Source of the DNA: Papaver somniferum | Taxonomy: Eukaryota; Streptophyta; Magnoliopsida; Ranunculales; Papaveraceae | Direction of reading: 5' to 3' | Assembly (NCBI RefSeq): GCF_003573695.1 | Contig: NC_039359.1 | Span: forward strand, 75,158,783 to 75,222,782 | DNA length: 64,000 nucleotides | In this document: piece after piece, positions 45,340 through 56,745 of the stretch | How the letters are laid out: each line of letters starts with the position of its first letter | Numbering within the stretch: position 1 is the first letter of the stretch | Notes under the pieces: generated by a model | What the model was told of the DNA's origin: nothing | Seen by the model: only the letters and a program-made list of their open reading frames with translations | Databases searched by the model: none | Program-made: the position numbers and the translations under genes

Positions 45340-48300
45340 TGTATATGTGGAAAGACGGATCGCCGGTTTTTTTGGAAGCGAAGAGACGAGCATGCTATCG
45401 AGACTCCTCAGCCGGGAGAAATGTTAATCCTCACACAGATGCACTGCAAAGGAAGTGCTTAGATTCGAGAGATCAATCTGTAGGACTCCGGCCTAAGCCA
45501 AGTCAATGGTCATTCAGAGTCAATTCGGTCGCAAAGAGGGAGATCGGTTGATCTATAGGAGGGAAGCTGAGAATTGTGTGGGATCAGTGATGATCAAGGA
45601 TTGTGGATGTGTTGAAGGTTTCTGCAATTTTGGTGAACTGATGAGTTCGAATTAAGTTCTGATGGATTGATGAATTCTTGAGAGTAGTTACTCGAGAGAA
45701 TTTTGTGTAGACAATTGCTGATAGCTGGTGATCATTCGTTGTCTGTTCTCCTCAATCATGGATTCAGAGACTTATTTATATTGTCAGAGTTGTGAACACC
45801 TTGATCCCTGTAAGTGTAACGGTTTCTTGAGTGAAAGAGTGGGAAAGTGGGAGATCGTGGTACAACCAGTTCCAGGTCGTACGGAGACTGGGTTGATCAT
45901 TTACCCACTACTTTGCTAACTCTTCCAACCGTTGACACAATTTACTCACATTACTCGTTGTGGATGAATCCACGTGTTGTATGCCGCCAGACCAAAACCC
46001 TAGTTGTTATCCCACAAATTGACGTGATTGATGTCTCACAAATCATGGAGTCTGAGTGACAGACGTGTATTGATTAGTCAGTTGTTGACTGATTAGACAG
46101 TGAGTCTAGGTTTTGTTGAATCGAGCATAAGTGGTGAATGCTCAGCGATTCATGGATCGAACATGTAATTCTCTGAAATGGTGTCAGTATTGTAGATTCA
46201 GTGATGAATTACTGACCAGTGAGAGAAAGTATCGCTCGATTCGACGAATTACTGAATATTGAGAATTTGACGAGCAACTGAGCAAGTATTGCTCAATTCG
46301 ACAAAATAGTGAATGTTGATAATTTATCGTGCAATCGAGCAAGTATGCTCAATTCGAAAAATTACTGATAATTCACTAAATATTGATAGTTGGATCAATA
46401 TTTCAGCAATTGAGCAAGTATGCTCAATTCGACGAAATACTTATTGGTGATGTGACCCAATAAAATATTAAAATATTGGTAGATTACCAAATATTATATG
46501 ATTAATTCACACGCTGTTTGCTGAATCAATATAAAATCATTAGTTCTTGAATCTTGCTCAGAATGATGATTTGTAAAACATTTTATTTGAAACCCTAATT
46601 TCAGATCATAGTTGATGGGTCGATGAAAATAGGTCATGAGTGATATAGGGACCGACCACATGGGATGATGGGCGTCCATGTGGTTCCCAGTGCTCGAATG
46701 ATCATGCACCAGGGTTCTCAGTTTGAGAGTTGGTGAAAGAATGATTATTAAATGTCGGTTTCATCATTTACTGAAATATTGTTTGGTTCAACATTAGGTG
46801 ATAAAACCTAGATATGGAAGGTGAGGACCGACCAAGAGAGCATGGGACCGGCTCTTGGTGGGCACGTGACCAGTTGTTAGCCGTTTGAGCAATCCCCAGC
46901 TTGGTTGGAGAGAGTTTGAGCCCAATATGAGCAATTGAGCAAATTAGGTCAGAATTATGAAAACGTGTGGGACTAGCTTTGTGCAAGCCCTAAGGATGAC
47001 TCTAGGAGGTCATGAAGGCATGCATGCTTTGTCGTGGTGTCCGTGACTCCGTACTGAGAGTTTCTGTATTTTCTGATGTGCGTTTGAGCAACATTGTGAA
47101 TTTTCAGAAGAGTTTCATCTTGACTGAAATTCTTGATTTTTGTCAGAATGAGCATGTATGCTCAATTAATCAATATTTTGTAAATATTAAAATAAGTGTA
47201 TTTTAACATTTAAAATTGCGGTGGGAGGCTAGCCGGTCGTGTGACCATGTTGGTTTTTGGTTTTTCATGATTCGAGCAAAATTTGAGAAGATATGACGAA
47301 ATCATGTTTTTTGCTCAAACCAAGGAGTTTCATGAATTGAGGAAAATAATAATTATAAAAGACTACGGATTGCAAGGTGTGGGACCGGGCATGGCTAGGG
47401 ATGGCCGGTCGGCTATGTTGCCCGGTGCCGCACACCTTTCCCTATTTTATAACATTATTTTTCATGAATCAGTGAAGTTATGGAGAATCCATGAGTTTTG
47501 TTGAAACGGAGGAGTTTCATGAGATTAGGGAATAATAATTATAAAAAGCTAGGGATTGTGAGGTGTGGGACCAGCCACGGCTCGGGCATGGCCGGTCGGC
47601 TAGGTTGCCCGGTCTCGCACACATTTTCCTATTTTATAATAATATTTTCATGAATCCATAAAGTTATGGGGAATTCATGAGTTTTGCACAAACAAGGAAA
47701 GTTTCTAAATTGAAGGAGTTTTTCATGAGTTCATGAAAATAACAAAATAGGAAAAAATAATGGAAGAGGCATGGGACCGGCCACGACTAGGGAATGGCCG
47801 GCCGGCCGGTGGGCCCGGCCCCCTGGGCGCCTCTTATTATTTTATTATTATTTATTGTTTTCTCCTGTTTTGCGTAGGATTCCTCATCTGTCCATATTTT
47901 TGGATGCTCGTTTGTGCATCCGGGTGATCAATTGTGCATCATTGTCGAGTACACTTGCACCTTTTTTGTGGGGCTTACTCAGTGATGGTCCAGATGCCCG
48001 GTTCTTGAGTATTTATTACTAATTTATGAAATTCGGTGGAGAATGATTCATAAAACTGAGCAATAAAAGTGAGCAGTCATTTATTATCAGTCCATCGAAT
48101 CAGCTGTGGATTTGACCATGGATTCAGAAAAATAAAATGATAATTTTACCATCTCATGGATTCGTAGATTTGACCAGGAAATCGGAGTAATAAGATAGGT
48201 GGTGATATTACCATTTCATGAGATCAGCCGTGGATTCGACCATGAAATCGGAGTAATATCTATTACCATTTCATGAGATCAGCCGTGGATTCGATCATGA

Positions 48301-48909
48301 AATCAAAGTAATACATTTATTTATTACCATTCCATAGAACCAGTCGTGAGTTTGACCATGGAATAGGAGAAATAAGATAAGATAGATTATCTTCTAGGAA
48401 TTCAATGGTGAATATGACGTAGAATTTAATCTCTTGTGTATAATCAGTGAATCAGCGAGTGTTTCCAATGTCCTGAAGACGTTTTTCCATCTCAACATTT
48501 CATGTATGGAGGACCACCTGAGTCTATACACGGAAACTCGACATAGTCAGGGAACAGTGAGTGTCACCGGCCTCCTGAAGGCGTTATTTCTCTCAATCTT
48601 ACGGAGAACCGCCCAATCGTTCTTCTATGTAAAGGCGAATTCCTCTATGTAGTTAGGGAACAGTGAGCGTCACCGACATCCTGAAGGCGTTAAGCTCTCA
48701 ATCTTACGGAGAACCGCCCAATTACGTTATTCTACATAGAGGTTATGATGAAATGCCCGGTGTAGAACGCTCCGGAGAGGCCTTTCGAGCGACATATGCA
48801 TCATACTTCGTAAAACAAGAATCGTCACATGGATCCCTAAAGCCGTGTCAGAAACATGTAGTATCATGATTTTACGGTTTTAACCTTTGCTGAAAATCCA
48901 CCATCAACA
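45340..48909 (-). repeat. Right LTR of the ATATG element (3,570 bp)
   Basis: Starts TGTATATGTGG and ends CCATCAACA. Extra sequence at about 46275-46860 includes repeated GAGCAAGTATGCTCAATTCG units. Otherwise colinear with 35855-38879. Confidence 0.88.
46200..46450. repeat. GAGCAAGTAT-GCTCAATTCG short tandem repeat
   Basis: Four units of about 55 bp contain AGCAAGTAT.GCTC.ATTCGAC followed by AAAT(A/T)(C/G)TGA. Each has an internal GAGCA...TGCTC inverted repeat. The left LTR keeps only the first unit, at about 36733. Confidence 0.7.
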
Positions 48910-50220
48910 ATATGAAAGTGTTCATATGGCTAACTTCGGTTAACTATTGTTGAGCCAACTAAGTGTACACGTTTATGTACGGTTACCCGTATCTAAATAC
49001 AGGTAAATTTCATTTGTGTGTAACAAGCTAAGACAATCTTGCGGTTGAAAGTTATTAGCTTGAATCTAATCAGGTTTTCATCTAACGGTGAATATTGAAT
49101 GCTTTGTTACCAAGGTAACATTAATAGCAAACCCTGATTTAAAGACTATGCGACTAGAGTCGATTTTCCTTTAACCCAAGTTTTTCTAAAACCATTATTG
49201 TTTAACGACTTAAAAACTGCATTGGGATTCTGAAGCCATACCCAACTATTTTCTCTGTAGTTGCGTGTTCTGATCTTAATTTGTTCTATCGTATTGAGTA
49301 ATATCTTCTCTAAGATTTTCTCAAGATTTAATCTCCGATAGGTAAGATAAAAAGTAATCACAAAGCTCTTTGTCTCATTCTTTGTGATTCCACAATCTTG
49401 GTCCTTTCCATATGGTTAAGATTATTGTGAGGTGATTGATATTACTAGGCTGTTCTTCGGGAATATAAGTCTGGTGTATCAATTGGTTCATGTTCACCTT
49501 GATTTATCAAAAGACGGAACAAAAACTCGTAGGTATTTCGGTGGGAGATAGATTTATCTATTCAATAGACTTTTCTGTGTGAGACAGATTTGTTTATCGA
49601 GTCTTCGACTTTGGGTCGTCGCACTCTTAGTTGTGAGTGAGATCAGCTAAGGGAATCAAGTGCGTAGAGTCCTGCTAAGATTCAGAGGCGTAAGGAACCC
49701 GACTGTACCTTAATTAGTGTGAGATTGGTTAGGGCTCAACTACATTTCAGTTCAAAGTTAACTTGTAGTAGGATAGAGTCTGTAGCGGCTTAATATAGTG
49801 TGATGTTAAAATCTGGACTAGGTCCCGGGTTTTTGCTGCAGTTGCGGTTTCCTCGTTAAAAAAATTTCCGGTGTCTGTGTTATTTCCTTTCCGCATTATA
49901 TTTTCTATATAATTGAAATATCACAGGTTGTGCATAGTACAATCAATTAGATAATCCAACCTTTGGTTGTTGATAAATTAATTGACACTTGAACATTGGT
50001 CTTTGGTACCGCTCAAGTTGTTTCTCATAATAATCAGGCTCACGGATTTCTATCTATTTGATTTGATGATTACATTGAGAAACAAAGATATAACTCTTGG
50101 ATGTATTTTCCTTGATTGAGTCTGATTGTCTAGTTGATTCTCTCAGAAATATATTGGAGTTAGTCCATAAATATTTCCGAAACAAAATATTAGGTGTGGT
50201 TGTTAGACCCCCGCTTTTCA

Positions 50221-51860
50221 ATTGGTATCATAGCAGGCAAACACGTTTAAGACCTCATAAGTCTGTGTTTGTAGCAATCTGATGCTATGGAAAAAACGCT
50301 ATCTATATAAACGTACCACCAGTCTTTGATGGCTCGAGTTACTTATAGTGGAAAATTGTTATGCGTGCCTTTCTTCAAGCGCGTGATTTTAAATTATAGG
50401 TTCATGTAGTACATGCCTATGATCCTCCGTTTGTTGCAGAAAGCGATGTAACTGTTCCAACGGATATTGGTGCATATGATCCTGCCGAGATTCTAGCTGC
50501 AAAGAAAAATTATGATGGATTAAATGCTAGCATCCATGCCATTACCCCAGATCTTCAGTACCATGTGACTACGTGCACTAAGTCTAAAGAAGCCTAGGAT
50601 ATCTTTGAAACTGTATTTAAAGGAAATTCCTCTGAGAAAGAAGCTAGGCTTCAAAACCTAAATTCTAATTGGGAAAACCTTTGTATGGCTGATGAAGATT
50701 CATTTGATGATTTTTATCACAAAGTGTCTTAATGCATCTTTTGCATTGGGTAAGACTATTCCTGAAAAGGACATTGTGATGAAAAATTTTGGATAGTCGC
50801 CAGCCAAATACGATTCTAAGAAGCATTCCATCGTTGAAATAAATAACCTTAATACTTTATCCAAAATATTCTCGTTGGGAAGTTAAACATCTTTGATCAT
50901 GAGCATACATCCAAATCTGGGAAGGATATTGCATTCAAAGTACAAAAGAACACTAAATTGTTTGACAAAAGTAAAAGTGTTGGCAACTCTGTTGTTGATC
51001 CTATTGAGACTGATTCATCAGATAAAGATCTTGACAACTCAGTTTCACTGATCATAAGATAGTTAGAGATCTTCTTTTGAAGAGAAGTCAACGGTTAATC
51101 AGAGATAAACCCAGGTCATCAGTCAAACCTCATGACCATGCTCCTCCTAAAAAACGGGACACTGTTGATACTGATGATGAGGATATGCCACAATGTTTCA
51201 AGTGTAAAGGTTTTGGTCATTTTGCTAATGAGTGTGCAAATCGTAAAAAAATACACTGGGAACAACGGTCTTGCTGCAACTCTTGATGAAATGTCTGATC
51301 ACTATGATTCTAACGATGATGAACAGTCAAGTGTTGCACTCCTTGGTGAAAATATTGATTTTGATAATTGTAGCAGTACGTACATAATCTTGATATTCTT
51401 CCTGGAGAAACTTTGTCAACCACTATGGAGGATAAAATGGATTTTTCCATGTGTACTGGAAATTCTATTTCACATGTTTCAGGTACTGCAATTTGATTAG
51501 CAACATGCTCAGCTATGGTGTCTGAACCTTCCTCCACATTTACATGTTCTATTATACTTTTAAGGGTCAAGAAATCTCTAAGTGTTACAAGTACAAACAT
51601 AAAATAAGATATGTCAATAAACTTCAACGGAGAGTAAATCGATTAGAAAACAAGCTCAAACTTGTTTAGAAGTCTAATTCATCTGAGGTAAATAAACCCA
51701 ATTCTTCTCCGAAAAATTAATTTCTAAAGAATTGATTAGACCTCTCCGGAAAAGAACAAGGTCTAAACATTCTGTGAAAAAGGGTATTAGGAATTCCACA
51801 AGAATTAAATGATGGACATATTATTGTTCATCGGCCCCAACACAGCTTGATCGTGTTGAA
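50221..51860 (+). pseudogene. gag: Leader and gag relic of copy B
   Basis: The primer-binding site (50223-50233) has one change (TGGTATCATAG). gag starts at ATG 50287. NVPPVFDGSSYL is followed by an in-frame TAG at 50346-50348, then WKIVMRAFLQARDF, AYDPAEILAAKK and another TAG at 50595-50597. Further shifts near 50730 and 51060 precede the CCHC knuckle CFKCKGFGHFANEC (about 51193-51234). The TAG at 50346 is shared with copy C, and the one at 50595 with copy A. Confidence 0.85.
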
Positions 51861-52211
51861 AGTGCATCTTGTTTCATGTGCCTGGTCAAAGAGACAAGAG
51901 TTGAGCACAAATCAGGCTTTAAGAAAAGAAAATTATTTTGTTTTATTTTCTTTTGTTTTTCTGAAATTCTGTTGATCTTTTTATATCATAAATTTGTATT
52001 GAAAAGGATTTTCCCTTTTGATTATTGAAAGAGGGTTAATTTCGACAATTCAACCTTCTATAGGGATGTGAATTGGTCGTACGTGAATCCTTTTACTTGA
52101 AAAGTTTGTGTAACCCTACATTCCTTTTTCATTCCCTGAAAAACTTTTTTTTTATCAAAAGATCGCTTGTTGTGCTTTAATTGTGTATTTCTTTCACAAT
52201 TCCATACTTGT

Positions 52212-52541
52212 ATGGAAACTCCAAGCATCATGTCTTCTGATGGAAAAGATGTTAATATGATTGTTAAGCCATCAATCATGAAGTAAAAAGATAAGTCTCC
52301 TCCCTCTACAACTTTGAAAAGAAAAAGGAAGAATATGAAAAAACCAAGGGTTATCCCCTCTAATCTTCAGAAGCTTTTTGGTGTTCTTGAAGAGTTGAAG
52401 AAAACAAGGAAGGAGATTTAACAAATAAATGTCATTGTTTTAAGGACTCTTGAAATTCAGAAGGCCCTGGTTTAACATCAGTCGAGAAGGTTTGTTGGAA
52501 TTGACTCCTTTCTTCATGAACCTTATGTTCCTATGACTGTT
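52212..52541 (+). pseudogene. Small second ORF, copy B (broken)
   Basis: Same protein as at 32302 and 62648 (METPSIMSSDGKDVNMIVKP) but with in-frame stops after SIMK and further on. The reading frame is otherwise recognisable up to DSFLHEPYVPMTVDD near 52540. Confidence 0.7.
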
Positions 52542-53805
52542 GACGACAAGGGGTTCGGGACGATAAAGAATTTTTCAGAGGTCTTAATGTCTAGGAAAAT
52601 TCTTATGAGAACTTATTCTTGTGTTTTAAGAAGGATAACTAGGGTTTGGAATATCCTATATTATGATTACACATGGCTATTGCCAACAACTTTCATCTTG
52701 CAATGTTTTTATATTTATTTATTTAAATTCGATCTAAAGTTTATTTGGAAGATGATTTTGCAGTATTATTCTTTATTGATTTTATATACTGCAAATAATG
52801 TTATGTGATATATGTGTTTACGTCCGTGAACTATGATTGTCCCATATGTGTCAAAAGTTAAGTCTATTATGTCATTATGCAAATATTGATGGAAAATAGA
52901 ATGAACTTTTGATGTCAAAGATTAAGTCTATGGTATCATTAGGCAAATATTGAAGAAAAATAGAATGAATTTTTGAATATTCCGCAGTATTGATGTTTCC
53001 CTGATCCACTTCTATGTGAAAGTATTGTACGGCTCCGTAAGTTCTTTTATGTTGAGGATTTCCGATTAAATTAATCATTGAGGTTCCTTTGTCGTTAATT
53101 TAGTTGAGTTTTCTGGATAAAAATTCATGTCTCATGTGATTTTTTAATGTCCAAAGAAATCCTTACTTTCTTGTAAAAGAAAGGTCGCTCTTGTTGTTTT
53201 TTCGGGAATAACATTTTATGGGGGAGAGTTCTTAATTGGACTTGTGCTTTATTGCAAAATCTTTGTGGGGAGTGCGGATGTGGAATATTGTAGGAGTTAT
53301 CTTGTATTTTTATAAACTCCTTGATGAGTATACTAAGTTTCGACTATGTGAAATCTTCGAAACAAATTTGATATGTTTTCTTTTAACCATGAAGTATCTC
53401 TATGAGAATTTCTCTATGACAAAAAGGAGAAGTGGTTAATTAATATTGACAAAAGGGGGAGAATTATTGTGAAGTTCACACTACAAATACATATGGTTAA
53501 TTACGGATCATTATGTAAGGGGAAGTGGTATTTAATTACGGATCATTATGTAATAACATTATGACATTGTATAACAATTATTGAGAACAATTGTTTTCTT
53601 ATTGCTATGGCTATGGATCTTCAACAACTATGATGCTGAGTTCAACACGTTCAGAATCAATGGAATACTTGGAAGTGACGAAGATTTAGAGTAATGTTGA
53701 AGAACCAAGGAAATCAAGCATTTGGATAACAAGCTACAAAGTTTATTTATTTTGTAATCCATATGTATTGATAGTTTTGTCACTAGAATTGAAAAAGGGG
53801 GAGAT

Positions 53806-56283
53806 TGTTAGAGCACTGCTCTGTCGAACTTGCAAGCGTTGCTATCTCAAGCTTGTTTGTCAAGTTTAGTTATCAAAACTATAAGTCTTGATTTCTTGTC
53901 TACTTATAGCTATGTCTCGGACTAGGATAGTAAGTGTAGTTGAGCTCTAGACTCCACGACGTTCATCAATTGAAGACAAAGAACTACTAAGGGAGCTTGT
54001 GGAACTTCATCAACAAAAGGTATGTGGAGAATTGAACTCATCTATCACTTGGAATTCTATTTCTATTCTATCTCCTATTGAGACAAAGTCGTATAGCTAT
54101 ATAGACTTTACTTTATGCACATTTGATATTTCGAGCTGAGTTTAACTCGCTTACATATTTTTCGAAATATGTGTTGGTAAAATTTCGCTTTAACCAAGTT
54201 CATCTTTTATTCTTGACAAAATTCAAAAGATGATCATGTGAAAATATCTTGGTAACATCTTACATGATTTGTGTGAGACAATCATTTGATGTAGACTCGA
54301 ATGTTTCGTATTGATCATTTGATCACTTGAAAATTTCTTTGAAGCTAATAGTTTGTGTGAGACATCTATTCTCGTCTTCTAAGAACGTTTCGATGATTAA
54401 AATGGGAGTTTAGAATAATTAACCATGATTGGATATAGCACAGTATGCGTACTTTTATGCTAACGTTGCAAGAGTATTCCAAGTCCAGAAATTTAGTATG
54501 CATACACGTATGCGTACTGATTCAACAATTGAAGTCCGGGAACTATAGTATGCATATACGTATGCGTACTAATTTCAATTGAGTTCGGTCATGAACGACA
54601 GTATGCGCACTCGTTTGCGTACTGGCAAACAATACCAGGTCCGGGAACTTAGGTATTTGTTCCCGTTTGTATACTTGAGTGGGTTAAGTTCTAAAATCGG
54701 TTTACTCGTGAACAACTACATTTATATGATAAGGAATGCAATCTTTGAAACCGTAGATATAATGTTCATGAATTGATTCGAGTGAATCAAAAACGATCTT
54801 GCATCAACAATGTCTTTTACACTTCTAAGAGAATATAAATAATTGAAACTCTATAACTAGTTTCATTTGACTCATTTGAACTAGTTGTGAATAAGATGAA
54901 CAAGGTTGATATGAAAGTGTTCATATGGCTAACTTCAGTTAACTATTGTTAAGCCTACTAACTGTACACGTTTATGTACGGTTACCCATATCTAAATACA
55001 TGTACATTTCATTTGTGTGTAACAAGCTAAGACAATCTAACGGTTGAAAGTTATAAGCTTGAATCTAATCAGGTTTTCATCTAACGGTGAATATTGAATG
55101 CTTTATTACCAAGGTAAGATTGATTGCAAACCCTGATTTAAAGACTGTATAATGGAAAACTCTAGCAACTGGGAAACCGAATCCCCACACCTCCTGTATT
55201 TAGTTGCGACTAGAGTCGATTCTCCTTTAACCTAGGTTTTTCTAAAACCATTATTGGTCAACGACTTAAAGACTTCACTGGGATTCTGAAGCCATGCCCA
55301 ACTATTTTTTATGTAGCTGCATGTTCTGATCTTACTTTGTTCTATCGTATTGAGTATTATATTCTCTAAGATTTGCTAGAGATTTAATCTCCGATAGGTA
55401 AGATAAAAAGTAATCACAAAGCTCTTTGTCTGATTCCTTGTGATTCCACAATATCTTGTTCCGCTACCATATGGTTAAGATTATTGTGAGGTGACTGATA
55501 TTACTAGGTTATTCTTCGGGAATATAAGTCCGGTGTATCAATTGGTTCCTGTTCACCTTGACTTATCAAAAGACGGAACAAAAAATCGTATGTATTTCTG
55601 TGGGAGACAGATTTATCTATTCAATAGACCTTTCTGTGTGAGACAGATTTGTTTATCGAGTCTTTGACTTTGGGTCATAGCAACTCTTAGTTGTGAGTGA
55701 TATCAGCTAAGAGAATCAAGTGCGTAGAGTCCTGCTAGGATTCAGAGGCGTAAGGAACGCTACTGTACCTTAATTTGTGTAAGATTGGTTAGGGCTCAAC
55801 TACATTTCAGTCCGAAGTTAACTTGTAGTAGGCTAGAGTATGTAGCGGCTTAATATAGTGTGATTTTCAAATCTGGACTAGGTCCAGGGTTTTTGTTGCA
55901 GTTGCGGTTTCCTCGTTAAAAAAATTTCCGGTGTCTGTGTTATTTCTTTTCCGCATTATATTTTCTATATAATTGAAATATCACAGGTTGTACGTAGTTC
56001 AATCAATTAGATAATCCAACCTTTGGTTGTTGATATAAATTAATTGACACTTGAACATTAGTCTTTGGTACCGCTCAAGTTGTTTCTCATAATAATCAGG
56101 CTCACGGATTTCTATCTGTTTGATTTGCTGATTACTTTGAGAAACAAAGATATAACTCTTGGATGTATTTTCCTTGATTGAGTCTGATTGTCTAGTTGAT
56201 TCTCTTGGAAATATATTGGAGTTAGTCCATAAAGATTGTCGAAACGAAATATTGGGTGTGGTTGTTAGACCCCCGCTTTTTCA
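53806..56283 (+). mobile_element. LTR C, complete (2,478 bp)
   Basis: Starts TGTTAGAGCACTGCTC right after AAGGGGGAGAT and ends CCCCCGCTTTTTCA before the primer-binding site. It is the best uninterrupted reference for this family. Confidence 0.88.
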
Positions 56284-56285
56284 AT

Positions 56286-56296
56286 TGGTATCAGAG
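56286..56296 (+). promoter_or_regulatory. Primer-binding site for initiator tRNA-Met, copy C
   Basis: TGGTATCAGAG lies two bases after the LTR end. Confidence 0.8.
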
Positions 56297-56745
56297 AAGG
56301 CAAACACGTTTAAGACCTCATAAGTCTGTGTTTGTAGCAATCTGATTCTATGGAAAAAACGCTATTTATATAAACGTACCACCAGTCTTTGATGGCTCGA
56401 GTTACTTATAGTGGAAAATTGTTATGCGCGCCTTTCTTCAAGCGCGTGATTTTCAATCATGGGTTCATGTAGTTCATGCCTATGATCCTCCGGTTTTTGC
56501 AGAAGGAGATGTAACTATTCCAAAGGATATTGGTGCATATGATCCTGCCGAGATTCTCGCTTCAAAGAAAAATTCTGACGGATTAAATGCTAGCAACCAT
56601 GCCATTACCCCAGATCTTCAGCACCATGTGACTACGTCACTAAGTCTAAAGAAGCCTGAGATATCTTAGAAACTGTATTCAAAGGAAATTCCTCTGAGAA
56701 AGAAGCTAGGATTCAAAACCTAAATTCTGATTGGGAAAACCTTTG

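Larger units (their letters stand above)
35855..48909 (-). mobile_element. Large gypsy-type LTR retrotransposon, 13,055 bp, TSD ATATG
   Basis: Inserted in LTR B: ATATG at 35850-35854 is repeated at 48910-48914, and removing the insert restores GATATGAAAGTG as in LTR C. Direct LTRs occupy 35855-38879 and 45340-48909. Minus orientation is favoured because just inside the right LTR the minus strand reads TTGGAGACCACAGTGGGA, resembling the primer-binding site of Tat/Ogre-type gypsy elements, then MVDLRSGSITNPNP and a retropepsin-like piece. No reverse transcriptase or integrase was recognised in the 6.5-kb interior, so it is probably a large non-autonomous derivative. Confidence 0.88.
33981..50220 (+). 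mobile_element. LTR B, with an internal duplication and a 13-kb insertion
   Basis: LTR sequence occupies 33981-35854 and 48915-50220. About 770 bp of LTR is present twice: after CCATATGGT at 35623 the sequence returns to AAAGTTCTAAAATC, already seen near 34857. Both parental sites contain GGTTAAG, so an exchange at that 7-bp homology explains the duplication. The second copy is interrupted at 35855 by the ATATG element. The LTR ends CCCCCGCTTTTCA at 50220. Confidence 0.85.

Noticed and set aside
35855..48909. Segmental duplication instead of an LTR element
   Set aside because: TG...CA ends and the exact ATATG target duplication show retroelement insertion.
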